From: Anaerolineales bacterium
GTDB lineage: Bacteria; Chloroflexota; Anaerolineae; Anaerolineales; Villigracilaceae
DNA length: 10,262 nucleotides
Direction of reading: 5' to 3'
NCBI GenBank assembly: GCA_025966435.1
Contig: JAICRQ010000078.1
Location: 1-10,262, forward strand
Part shown: positions 1 to 6,256 of the stretch, piece by piece
Layout: each line of letters starts with the position of its first letter
Position numbering within the stretch: position 1 is the stretch's first letter
Translations under genes and position numbers: made by a program
The notes under the pieces: model-generated
What the model was told of the DNA's origin: nothing
Seen by the model: only the letters and a program-made list of their open reading frames with translations
The model's database searches: none

Positions 1-718
1 CCTGGCAATCCGCAATATCTCTGCTGCAGTGATCTCGCCCGAGGCACCTCTGGATGGGTACAAACTGGTCGTCGCCCCTGCACTGAATGTCTTAAATGAA
101 CCTCAGGCTAACGCCCTGTCCGAATTTGCCCGCGCGGGTGGGCACCTGGTGCTGACGCTGCGTACCGGGATGAAAGATGATGCCAATGCTTTGCTTCCTA
201 TGCGCCAGCCCGGCTGGCTGCGCGAGGCGGCTGGGGCAGAGGTGGAAGATTATTACGCGCTTCTGGAGCCCGTTGCCGTACAGGCAGAAGGCTGGGATGG
301 CCGCGCACAGATCTGGGGTGAGCGACTCAGGATACTCGACTTCGAGAACACCCATGTCATGGCGCGTTATGACGCGGGACAGGGTTGGCTCGCAGGTCAG
401 CCTGCCATTACGGTCCATAACTACGGTGCGGGTAAGGTGTACTTTGTGGGTGCCTACCTCGATGACGCCGCGCAGGATGCCTTATGCGTCACTATTCTAC
501 GGGAGGCGGGCCTCCACCCCGTGTTGGAGACACCAACGGGCGTGGAAGCCTGTTTACGGGTCGGCGCGGATGGCCGCGAGGTGTTTATTCTGATCAATCA
601 TGCTAATGCGCCGCAATCTGTATCACTTCCCTGGCAGGCGTGCAATCATCTGGATGGGCAGATTGTGACGCATTTAGCTCTTGAGCCTTATGGCGCTGCG
701 GTTCTAACACGCGCATAG
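1..718 (+). CDS. GH42 beta-galactosidase, C-terminal part (5' truncated by window edge)
   Basis: This is the 3' end of a family 42 beta-galactosidase, which hydrolyses terminal beta-galactosides, usually in the cytoplasm after oligosaccharide uptake. The reading frame is open from base 2 with no stop, so the gene begins outside the window; the GTG at 29 is an internal codon. The 238 visible residues cover two domains. First comes the Rossmann-like trimerisation domain, recognisable by LDGYKLVVAPALNVL near residues 16-30 and GGHLVLTLRTGMKD near 46-59. It ends in the HNYGAGKVYFVGAYLD segment. Then comes the small C-terminal beta-sandwich domain, with VFILINHANAPQSVSLP and a closing LEPYGAAVLTR. 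The catalytic TIM barrel with both catalytic glutamates lies upstream and cannot be checked. The gene ends with TAG at 716-718 and converges with the CtaG-like gene. The family call is confident from these C-terminal motifs; substrate is unknown. Confidence 0.88.
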   Translation, partial: LAIRNISAAVISPEAPLDGYKLVVAPALNVLNEPQANALSEFARAGGHLVLTLRTGMKDDANALLPMRQPGWLREAAGAEVEDYYALLEPVAVQAEGWDGRAQIWGERLRILDFENTHVMARYDAGQGWLAGQPAITVHNYGAGKVYFVGAYLDDAAQDALCVTILREAGLHPVLETPTGVEACLRVGADGREVFILINHANAPQSVSLPWQACNHLDGQIVTHLALEPYGAAVLTRA

Positions 719-839
719 CAAACGAGCATTTCGAGGTTGCTTTAATTTTAGAAAAACAACTCTTGCCGTTAATTCAATCGAGTTAACCTGCCTGGTTGAT
801 TCCATTGTTGGATCGATTTGTAAGTACTCTTGTCGGTTC

Positions 840-1670
840 TCAAGCCGAAGCTAAAGGTTGATTGAGCCTTTTCCCTCTCTGTTGCAAGATAGAGTGATGA
901 TGTCCCTGTCTCCGATACCAGGTGGCGAACAAAGCAACGACAAGCAAAAGTTCCGCAAAGTCACCACCATAATACATGAATTGAGCTGCGGCGCGTATTT
1001 CATGGGCACTGTGAAGAGTGCCGTGAGGCCACAAATAAATGTACATCAGCTTTCCGAGGGTAGCATGGGCAGCAATACTCAGAAAGACCACAATAAGACG
1101 AGTGCGCATACCAGGACGACCCGGCGCTGGATCGGGACCGGCAATTGCCCAGGTAAAAAGGCAGCCAGCAACCAGGAAGTGCAGATGCATAAAGTAGTGT
1201 AGATACGGGTTTGTCAAAGTCAAAGCATATAGTGGCGTGAGATATAGCAGATACATCCCGCCAATATTTGACAAGAACGCACTCACGGGGTGGATCAGCC
1301 AATGAACCAGACGATGATGTAATGTAGTAGTAATCAATCGAGAGATCCGAACCGGCAATGTGCGGAATGCAAGGGTGAGCGGCGCCCCTGCGACCAACCC
1401 CAGTGGAGCTAGCATACCGATTAGGATGTGCTGGAGCATGTGGGCGCGCAAGTCATGGTGCGATACATTCGCTAGCGGCGGCGAGAGAGCAACGAAGAGC
1501 AGAACCGTGCCAGCTACAAAACTGACAGTGCGCCAGTAATTCCAATGGCGATCCGAGCGCTTTTGTCGCACTACAGCGACTAAATAAGGAATTAATAAGC
1601 TGGCTACTACCGACAACGGCACGAGCATAGATGCAGTGCCAGAGTGCATATGATAAGAATGTGACTCCAT
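840..1670 (-). CDS. CtaG-like cytochrome c oxidase assembly family membrane protein (Caa3_CtaG)
   Basis: A 276-residue polytopic membrane protein of the caa3-type oxidase assembly factor family (Bacillus CtaG-like, unrelated to the Cox11 protein also called CtaG). The signature is a histidine-rich block around residues 71-100, HHDLRAHMLQH followed by ILIGMLAPLGLVAGAP. Further conserved-looking histidines occur in HYFMHLHFLVAGCLFTW, in AAHATLGKLMY and in LHSAHEIRAAAQFMYYGGDFAE. About seven hydrophobic segments are visible, and the C-terminus is basic. I chose ATG at 1670, 13 nt after the DUF2243 stop and behind a weak GAGAAAG. A GTG at 1694 in the same frame would add eight residues and overlap DUF2243 by 11 bp, but has no Shine-Dalgarno. 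The gene is translated immediately after DUF2243, a pairing seen repeatedly in bacteria. No oxidase subunit gene is in view, so a role in oxidase or copper biogenesis is inferred from the family only. Confidence 0.85.
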   Translation of the reverse strand: MESHSYHMHSGTASMLVPLSVVASLLIPYLVAVVRQKRSDRHWNYWRTVSFVAGTVLLFVALSPPLANVSHHDLRAHMLQHILIGMLAPLGLVAGAPLTLAFRTLPVRISRLITTTLHHRLVHWLIHPVSAFLSNIGGMYLLYLTPLYALTLTNPYLHYFMHLHFLVAGCLFTWAIAGPDPAPGRPGMRTRLIVVFLSIAAHATLGKLMYIYLWPHGTLHSAHEIRAAAQFMYYGGDFAELLLVVALFATWYRRQGHHHSILQQRGKRLNQPLASA

Positions 1671-1683
1671 GAGAGTAGCTTTC

Positions 1684-2160
1684 TCAGTCAACACTCAAGT
1701 TAGTGGCAGCGGTTGAGCGTGCGCGCCCCAGCAATACAATCCCCACTAAGAGCAGCACAAGACCTGTCAGGTTCCATGCCACATCATATGGCAGTAAATT
1801 TACGCCATAGCGGATCTGGTGCAGTCTAAGTACTTTATGGTCAATAATTCCATCAAAAAGTTGAAATCCGCCCATGCCTATGAAGAAACCCGCCCACACC
1901 CAGGCTGCAGCCAGGGCGTTGCGACGACGAAGGTCGAGCAGCATAAAGAAGCCAGCTACAAGAGCAATTAGTTCAGCCGAATGCAGTAGACCATCTGACA
2001 ATAATCCCACGGCAGGGGTGGAAAGATCGTAGAAGTGATGCCAGCCAAGTACCTGATGAAAGATAATTTCATCCACTCCAGCCATGATCGCTATGCCAAT
2101 AAGAGCCGCGCCCCATCTTGAACGTGCCGGGTCAGAAATATCGTGAGGCATAGGATGCAT
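1684..2160 (-). CDS. DUF2243 family four-TM membrane protein
   Basis: A 158-residue integral membrane protein of the DUF2243 family, whose biochemical function is not established. About four hydrophobic segments are visible, near residues 15-35, 58-76, 83-102 and 124-145. Histidines and aspartates sit at the membrane edges: FHQVLGWHHFYDLS (residues 34-47), SDGLLHSAE (55-63), GGFQLFDGIIDHKVLRLHQIRYGV (97-120, family hallmark) and LLPYDVAWN. This pattern suggests metal or haem-related chemistry, but that is inference. ATG at 2160 follows GAGGA (2168-2172) with a 7-nt spacer, so the start is well supported. The CtaG-like gene follows directly (stop at 1684, next start 1670), implying translational coupling. 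Just upstream, 2 nt before this start codon, the glycoside hydrolase remnant ends. Confidence 0.87.
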   Translation of the reverse strand: MHPMPHDISDPARSRWGAALIGIAIMAGVDEIIFHQVLGWHHFYDLSTPAVGLLSDGLLHSAELIALVAGFFMLLDLRRRNALAAAWVWAGFFIGMGGFQLFDGIIDHKVLRLHQIRYGVNLLPYDVAWNLTGLVLLLVGIVLLGRARSTAATNLSVD

Positions 2161-2162
2161 GT

Positions 2163-2477
2163 TTAAGTCCTCATGTAACCTAAGATACTATGCTGTCGGG
2201 ACGGCTCGAAATTGTCCCAGCCGAAACTGGTGCGCATCGTGTCGATCTCCAGCTCATTCATTAGGGCAAAGTCCAGCGCCACCTCATCCAGTTCATCGCC
2301 TTTTTCATAGTCCTCCAGCACGGCAAAGGACACGTATTTAGTAACCAGCGAAGGATCGTTAGCAGGCTGGACCTGTGGAGTCTTTGCTGGTGCACACCCG
2401 CCTACCACGAGTGTACCTAACACAATCAAGAACAGCAGTCTTCTGAAAATGACACTTGAAACCATTGATTTCTTCAA
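2163..2477 (-). pseudogene. Truncated lipoprotein glycoside hydrolase (N-terminal remnant)
   Basis: A 104-codon remnant that appears to be the front end of a secreted, lipid-anchored glycoside hydrolase. With TTG at 2477 as start, residues 2-28 form a lipoprotein signal: basic KKS..RR, a hydrophobic core RLLFLIVLGTLVV, and lipobox VGGC with C28. After a short linker, residues 48-94 resemble the first strand and helix of a TIM-barrel glycosidase: YVSFAVLEDYEKG, then ALDFALMNELEIDTMRTSFGWDNFEPSR. Intact relatives normally continue with a G-x-Y-D-F segment and several hundred residues. Here the likeness stops at R94 (about 2196), followed by ten unrelated residues and TAA at 2163. Neither other frame resumes the family pattern, so this looks like a deletion or replacement rather than a frameshift. 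The TTG follows AGG with 8-nt spacing; ATG at 2465 is an alternative, and the frame stays open upstream to ATG at 2591. It might still be expressed as a short lipoprotein. Confidence 0.6.
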
Positions 2478-2614
2478 GAACTTTACCTGTCCTCTTTCAC
2501 ACGTCAAGAACTTTGTACGCTTCACCGTAGAAAGTGAGCTAAGCAGGCCGCGAGCCTGGCAACTTGCTTCTGTTGATAAAGGCGTGATCATAGTGAATAC
2601 GGCAAATCCTGCGC

Positions 2615-3427
2615 TTAAGCTTCCAGGGTGCTCACAAGCAGCTCTTTCATATACACATTTTGTTCCCAGACGTCACCAACGGGTTGATTGGTAAAAGGCG
2701 CCGTGTGCATATAGGCTGGCGGGCCAAATTCGGGTGTAATATACAGGCTTTCGCTTCCATTTTGCTTATGTTGGTCAATAATCTGTTGCCACAGCTGTAG
2801 ATGGCTTTCGACGGCGTGCTTCCACTCTGGAGCGCGTGGGTCGGGAACCTGCGGCCCCTCGGCGTAGCCCACGCGCGCGTGGATATAGTGAGCGCGGCTG
2901 ATGGCAAGGTCAAGGTTCTCGCGTTGGTCATCGAGTCCGGATTCATGAACCACCATCCAATGCGAGAAGTCAGCGGTCAAGCGTAACTCAGGAAGGGCTT
3001 CCAGATATTTGCGGGTCTCGATCGCAGAGTAGGTTGGTCGGCCGCGATGCGTTTCAGCAAGAAAGGGAATGCCACTGCTCTGGCTCAACTGGATTGCGCG
3101 CCGGAAGATTTGGACGTTTTCTGCGAAATCGAAGATATCGCGACCAGCATGGCTGTTGATAAACACGACCTGGCATTGCGCTGCAAACTCGAACTGTGAG
3201 TCCAGGCTCCTGATATGATCCTGATACGTTTCCCCCCGCGTCAGAATCTGCCCAATCAGGCGGAGCCCGTAGGCGTTATGAAGCCGCGCAATGTCTGCTG
3301 GTGACTCAGGCACGGAACCCAGATAGATTTCTGTGGCATCGAATTCGCTCGCTCTGACTCGCTGCAGGAAGACTTCCAGCGGATCATCCCACATTTCCCA
3401 TTTTGACTTGCCGAGAATCAGCTTCAA
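2615..3427 (-). CDS. Sugar phosphate isomerase/epimerase-like TIM barrel (xylose isomerase-like)
   Basis: A 270-residue protein of the AP-endonuclease-2/xylose-isomerase-like TIM-barrel superfamily, whose members isomerise or epimerise sugars using a divalent metal. Likely metal ligands sit in the expected order at strand ends: E125 (with H127) in FLAETHRGR, D153 (with H156) in LTADFSHWMV, H183 in YIHARVG, and E243 in YITPEFGPP. The start is TTG at 3427: AGGAG (3435-3439) lies exactly 7 nt upstream, and it yields a family-like beginning, (M)KLILGKSKWEMW. A GTG at 3472 is in frame but has no Shine-Dalgarno and would prepend 15 non-barrel residues. The gene is divergent from the small protein at 3534 and sits upstream of the glycoside hydrolase remnant, 137 bp apart. 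Substrate cannot be read from sequence; carbohydrate context favours a sugar or inositol derivative. Confidence 0.82.
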   Translation of the reverse strand: MKLILGKSKWEMWDDPLEVFLQRVRASEFDATEIYLGSVPESPADIARLHNAYGLRLIGQILTRGETYQDHIRSLDSQFEFAAQCQVVFINSHAGRDIFDFAENVQIFRRAIQLSQSSGIPFLAETHRGRPTYSAIETRKYLEALPELRLTADFSHWMVVHESGLDDQRENLDLAISRAHYIHARVGYAEGPQVPDPRAPEWKHAVESHLQLWQQIIDQHKQNGSESLYITPEFGPPAYMHTAPFTNQPVGDVWEQNVYMKELLVSTLEA

Positions 3428-3533
3428 GATGAAACTCCTATTCTCTGAGATGTGAAGTGATAATACCACCACAATTTAGCTCTGTTTACAAATTGACAGG
3501 AATATAATCAGAAAAGATCTATAGGAATCTTAT
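3428..3533. promoter_or_regulatory. Divergent intergenic region with candidate promoter elements
   Basis: This 106-bp AT-rich gap separates two divergently transcribed genes, so promoters for both must lie here unless each is read from elsewhere. On the + strand there is a perfect TTGACA at 3493-3498 and a perfect TATAAT at 3503-3508, but they are too close together to form one promoter. TTGACA with the weak TCTATA at 3518-3523 (19-bp spacer) is possible. On the - strand TATTAT at 3460-3465 is the best -10-like hexamer, lacking a good -35. The AGGAG of the isomerase (3435-3439) and AGGAA of the small protein (3523-3527) occupy the two ends. Exact promoters are unresolved. Confidence 0.35.
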
Positions 3534-3917
3534 ATGTCGCTTAATGAGCTTCAACCGCATCTATTCACCGGACGCTGGATCGGGGAGACGCAGGGATATG
3601 CGATGCCCGCGCATATCTGGGAGATCACGCAACTGGGATTTGGCTTGAGGATATCCACGCGCTGGGAAGGGGAGACACAGGTCGCGAGCTTCACCGGACG
3701 GCTGGTTCCGAACGAAGCAGCATTCATCATTGGATCTTCGAAGGCAATTCTGATGGACAAGCAGCATTTTGTCATCCCCGGCTGGTGTACTAATGATGTG
3801 CGCGGGGGAATCGGACCCGATTACGATGTAGTATTTTCACGCCCGGGCATTGCCGAGCTCACTGCCCGCCAGGCGTACACCCAATATCTCGAACAGGTCG
3901 CACGAACCGCAAGTTAA
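3534..3917 (+). CDS. Hypothetical protein, 127 residues, possibly beta-barrel
   Basis: I do not recognise this family. The protein is 127 residues, soluble, without a signal peptide or membrane segment. Its early GRWIGETQGYAMPAHIWEI and the following alternating polar/hydrophobic segments (GFGLRISTRWEG, TQVASFTGRLV, AAFIIGS) look like a small beta-rich fold with lipocalin-like or DUF1579-like character, which is a guess from pattern only. The C-terminus is helical (IAELTARQAYTQYLEQVART). ATG at 3534 follows AGGAA (3523-3527) with a 6-nt spacer, supporting the start. It is transcribed alone, divergent from the isomerase, and its TAA overlaps the TAA of the convergent VWA gene in the shared tetranucleotide TTAA. 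Good ribosome site and protein-like composition make it a likely real gene. Confidence 0.7.
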   Translation: MSLNELQPHLFTGRWIGETQGYAMPAHIWEITQLGFGLRISTRWEGETQVASFTGRLVPNEAAFIIGSSKAILMDKQHFVIPGWCTNDVRGGIGPDYDVVFSRPGIAELTARQAYTQYLEQVARTAS

Positions 3918-5071
3918 CGTTCGCCCAGCAACCGTACCGTTTCTCCAAAAGGAAAAAGAGCGGAGTCTCTCCCGCCCGGAGTGACCACCCACAAAACGGG
4001 AAACGAGGGAGGCTGAGGTGGGAAATATCCGTACCCATCTGTCAGGTACACCGCGACGGTTGTCGCCCAGGGCGAATGGTCGTGTGTGAGTTTTGTAAAA
4101 AAGGGGCGGAAGTCTGTGCCGCCGCCGCCCACGGGCGTGGGAAAGTTGCCGTAAGGGGTGAGAGTGTAGGGACCGTGCAGGTCCGCGTCCGCATAATAGA
4201 GCTGACAGCTGATGTGAGGATACGACAGGAGGATGCTCTGGACCTCGCTTAAGAAAACCCGAATCTGTTCGTTGTTGATGGAGCCGCTGGTATCGACGGC
4301 GACCGCGACAAAGACGGTCTCATCTTCCAGGGTTTCCAGATACATTCTTTTCCCGATGAACCGCCGGTCAAACTCGCGAAAGTCGATCGGCGTGCGCACG
4401 AGATAGCGCCAGAGATAGTGCCGCCAGTTGAGCTGCCCGCCTTTGAGGGTTTGAAGCTCGCGCTGGAGGGAAGCGGGCAGGGAGCCTTGTAACAAGGTCT
4501 CCGCCATGACGCTCGCCTGCTCCATAGCATTTCGCCAGTGCGCCTCCATCGCTCGCACTTGTTCCTGGCTCAGGCTGCCGGTCATTGGCACCTGCTCACC
4601 CTCTGTTCCCTCCCGGGGTAACAAATCCGGGTTTCCTAGGGGAATGTTCTTTTTATCCCATGGAGATTGCCCCAACAGATCGTACACTTCTTCCACGCTG
4701 AAGTGCTCCAGCCTCTGCACCCGGACGCTGTCTTTGGGCAATGAGAATCCTTCGCGACTTAGGATGCCGTTGACCACCACATCTGCCGCGATGTTCCAGC
4801 GTTTTGCATCTCGCCCAACCCCGCGTGGCACGTGCAAAAGAGCCGCATGCAGGACTTCATGTAACAGGACGGCTTCCTGCTGGTCGAGCGGCAGGCGCTC
4901 GAAGAACTGCGGGTTGACTAGGATCTGACGCCCGTTCGTCGCAGCAGTCGGGATGGTGTCCGTCGAAATCGTTTCTGCAAACAAGATCAGTGACCCGAGG
5001 AACGGTGTACGCGTGCATAGCCGGGTACGGAGGATGCTTAGAATGGAAGTTAAATCAAAGGTGGTGGACAT
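3914..5071 (-). CDS. VWA-like domain protein with N-terminal putative metallopeptidase (DUF2201-type)
   Basis: A 385-residue cytoplasmic protein with two parts. The N-terminal half carries a zinc-metallopeptidase-like signature, HEVLHAALLH at residues 71-80 (HEXXH plus a further H), followed by NIAADVVVNGIL at 93-104, where D97 is the likely additional ligand. The C-terminal half is a von Willebrand A domain with an apparently intact MIDAS: DTSGS at 260-264, GGGGTD at 315-320 (T319) and LTDG at 343-346 (D345). The middle (about 150-210) is low-similarity linker. Homologues accompany MoxR ATPases; here the MoxR gene ends 8 nt upstream of this ATG, so the two are almost certainly co-translated. 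In such pairs the VWA protein is thought to act with the ATPase in metal-dependent complex maturation; peptidase activity is predicted, not shown. ATG at 5071 has only a weak AAGACAG upstream, consistent with coupling to MoxR. The stop overlaps the convergent small gene by 4 bp. Confidence 0.88.
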   Translation of the reverse strand: MSTTFDLTSILSILRTRLCTRTPFLGSLILFAETISTDTIPTAATNGRQILVNPQFFERLPLDQQEAVLLHEVLHAALLHVPRGVGRDAKRWNIAADVVVNGILSREGFSLPKDSVRVQRLEHFSVEEVYDLLGQSPWDKKNIPLGNPDLLPREGTEGEQVPMTGSLSQEQVRAMEAHWRNAMEQASVMAETLLQGSLPASLQRELQTLKGGQLNWRHYLWRYLVRTPIDFREFDRRFIGKRMYLETLEDETVFVAVAVDTSGSINNEQIRVFLSEVQSILLSYPHISCQLYYADADLHGPYTLTPYGNFPTPVGGGGTDFRPFFTKLTHDHSPWATTVAVYLTDGYGYFPPQPPSFPVLWVVTPGGRDSALFPFGETVRLLGER

Positions 5072-5079
5072 GATCTGTC

Positions 5080-6081
5080 TTACAGCGCCATCGTATCCTG
5101 ATAAGTCACCAGAAATTGCTGGACCTGCTCATCCTGTTGGATAAAACCGTTGAGCTCTTGCATCATTCCTTTGAGGCGCATCATGCGGAAGAGATCGATC
5201 GCACACAGCTGCACCCATTCCGGCTTGGCAGCGCCCACTAGCCAGCGAAAAGCATGATAAGCCGCCTCCGCATCCTTGGCGCGAGTCGTTAGTCCAATAA
5301 TGGTTGCGTAGCTCAGAGAAGGTTCGCTGGGGAAGGGAATTGTTTCTCCATCCCCTTGCAGAATCGCTTCGAGATCAGGAATGCTGCCATATAACGCGAT
5401 AAAAGCTTTGAACTCTTGCGCGGTCGCCGTTCCGACAGCGCTCTGGATGCCCAACTGGGCGCGGTGCAGGTGAGTTGCCATGACCCACGAACGAGGAGAG
5501 GGCCATGCATTTTGCTGGGGTATTAGTTTATGCAGGAGATCCGGGCGGAACGCCAGGAACGCAATAATGTGCTCATGCACGCCGTGAGCCAGGGCATAGC
5601 GCTTGAAACTTTCGAATTCCGGTTCCACCTCGAGGTGCAGGAAACGATTCGCCAAGGGAGAAGGCATATCGTAGACCGCTGCCATATCCTCTTTGCGATT
5701 CCCGGCTGCCCAGATAAACCAGCCTTCCGGCACACGATAACTCCCCACCTGACGATCCAGAATCAGCTGCTGCGCCATACCCTGCATGGCAGGTGGCGCC
5801 AGATTTAATTCGTCCAGGAAAAGCACGCCTTTGCCTTCGCGCGGCAAAAACTCCGGCGGATACCAGCGCGAGACGCCGTTCTCCGCGACCGGTAACCCGC
5901 GCAAATCGGTTGGTGCCAATTGTGAGAGCCTCAGGTCAATGAAGGGAAGCTCATGTGCCTCCGCTGTTTGTGCGACGATGCTTGATTTTCCGATGCCCGG
6001 AGGTCCCCAGATCATTGTGCTCAACTTTATATCGTGACGGATCAGTCCATCCAAATAATCGGCTAATTCCGCGGGTGTCAT
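5080..6081 (-). CDS. MoxR-family AAA+ ATPase
   Basis: A 333-residue AAA+ ATPase of the MoxR group, chaperone-like proteins that remodel partner complexes. Visible elements from ATG at 6081: Walker A GPPGIGKS (26-33), Walker B VLFLDELN (86-93), sensor 1 AAGN (115-118), arginine-finger candidate in SPLANRF (R136), and a sensor-2 arginine in WPSPRSWV (R187). The remaining C-terminal region is helical lid, and the length is normal for the family. The start at 6081 is chosen because GAGGAG (6085-6090) sits directly upstream and a -10-like element lies between it and the in-frame GTG at 6126, which itself has no ribosome site. The VWA/metallopeptidase partner follows after 8 nt, giving a two-gene operon. 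The substrate complex is unknown. Confidence 0.9.
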   Translation of the reverse strand: MTPAELADYLDGLIRHDIKLSTMIWGPPGIGKSSIVAQTAEAHELPFIDLRLSQLAPTDLRGLPVAENGVSRWYPPEFLPREGKGVLFLDELNLAPPAMQGMAQQLILDRQVGSYRVPEGWFIWAAGNRKEDMAAVYDMPSPLANRFLHLEVEPEFESFKRYALAHGVHEHIIAFLAFRPDLLHKLIPQQNAWPSPRSWVMATHLHRAQLGIQSAVGTATAQEFKAFIALYGSIPDLEAILQGDGETIPFPSEPSLSYATIIGLTTRAKDAEAAYHAFRWLVGAAKPEWVQLCAIDLFRMMRLKGMMQELNGFIQQDEQVQQFLVTYQDTMAL

Positions 6082-6103
6082 CTTCTCCTCTTTATTGCGA
6101 GGA

Positions 6104-6132
6104 AGTGTAGCATAAAAATTGAGCACTCCGAA
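6104..6132 (-). promoter_or_regulatory. Candidate promoter of the MoxR-VWA operon
   Basis: Reading on the minus strand, an extended -10 (TGC followed by TACACT, hexamer at 6104-6109) lies 17 bp downstream of a weak -35-like TTCGGA (6127-6132). Transcription would start roughly 15-20 nt before the ATG at 6081, just ahead of the GAGGAG ribosome site. This agrees with ATG at 6081, not GTG at 6126, as the MoxR start. The -35 matches consensus at only three positions, so this is tentative. Confidence 0.3.
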
Positions 6133-6173
6133 GAATGAGCTCTTAACCTTAAGATGAGGCTAATCTATTTAAA

Positions 6174-6203
6174 GAAGAGCCAGCGATATATCGCTGGCTC
6201 TTC
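6174..6203 (-). terminator. Perfect 30-bp palindrome, likely terminator of the DUF6544 operon
   Basis: Arms GAAGAGCCAGCGATA (6174-6188) and TATCGCTGGCTCTTC (6189-6203) are exact reverse complements with no spacer; in RNA the central TATA would form the loop on a 13-bp stem. It lies 54 nt beyond the stop of the gene ending at 6257 and, on the minus strand, is followed by TTTAAAT, a weak T-tract, so intrinsic termination is plausible. It also lies 42 nt upstream of the candidate MoxR -35, so it may insulate the two operons. A related hairpin occurs at 8054-8096. Confidence 0.6.
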
Positions 6204-6256
6204 CATCGTACAACTCATTGAAACAAAGCTCTCTCTATCCAAATAGTATTAGGAAG

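Noticed and set aside
719..839. Possible bidirectional terminator between GH42 and CtaG
   Set aside because: Only short, imperfect complementarities (such as AACC-TGCCT-GGTT) are visible, with no convincing stem and T-tract.
858..1202. 114-codon open frame on the + strand inside the CtaG-like gene
   Set aside because: Antisense to a clear membrane-protein gene and without recognisable features.
1..2500. The GH42 piece at 1-718 and the hydrolase remnant at 2163-2477 being halves of one inverted gene
   Set aside because: They lie on opposite strands, the GH42 frame already continues upstream out of the window, and a lipoprotein signal is not typical of GH42; nothing in the sequence joins them.
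2449..2694. + strand open frame spanning the lipoprotein start and isomerase end
   Set aside because: It overlaps coding DNA of two minus-strand genes, has no ribosome site, and shows no protein-like pattern.
3493..3508. TTGACA and TATAAT as a strong consensus promoter
   Set aside because: Both hexamers are perfect but only 4 bp apart, so they cannot serve as -35 and -10 of the same promoter.
4506..4928. 140-codon open frame on the + strand inside the VWA gene
   Set aside because: It is antisense to a well-supported gene with intact HEXXH and MIDAS motifs, its translation is rich in Ser/Arg/Cys without family pattern, and no ribosome site precedes it.
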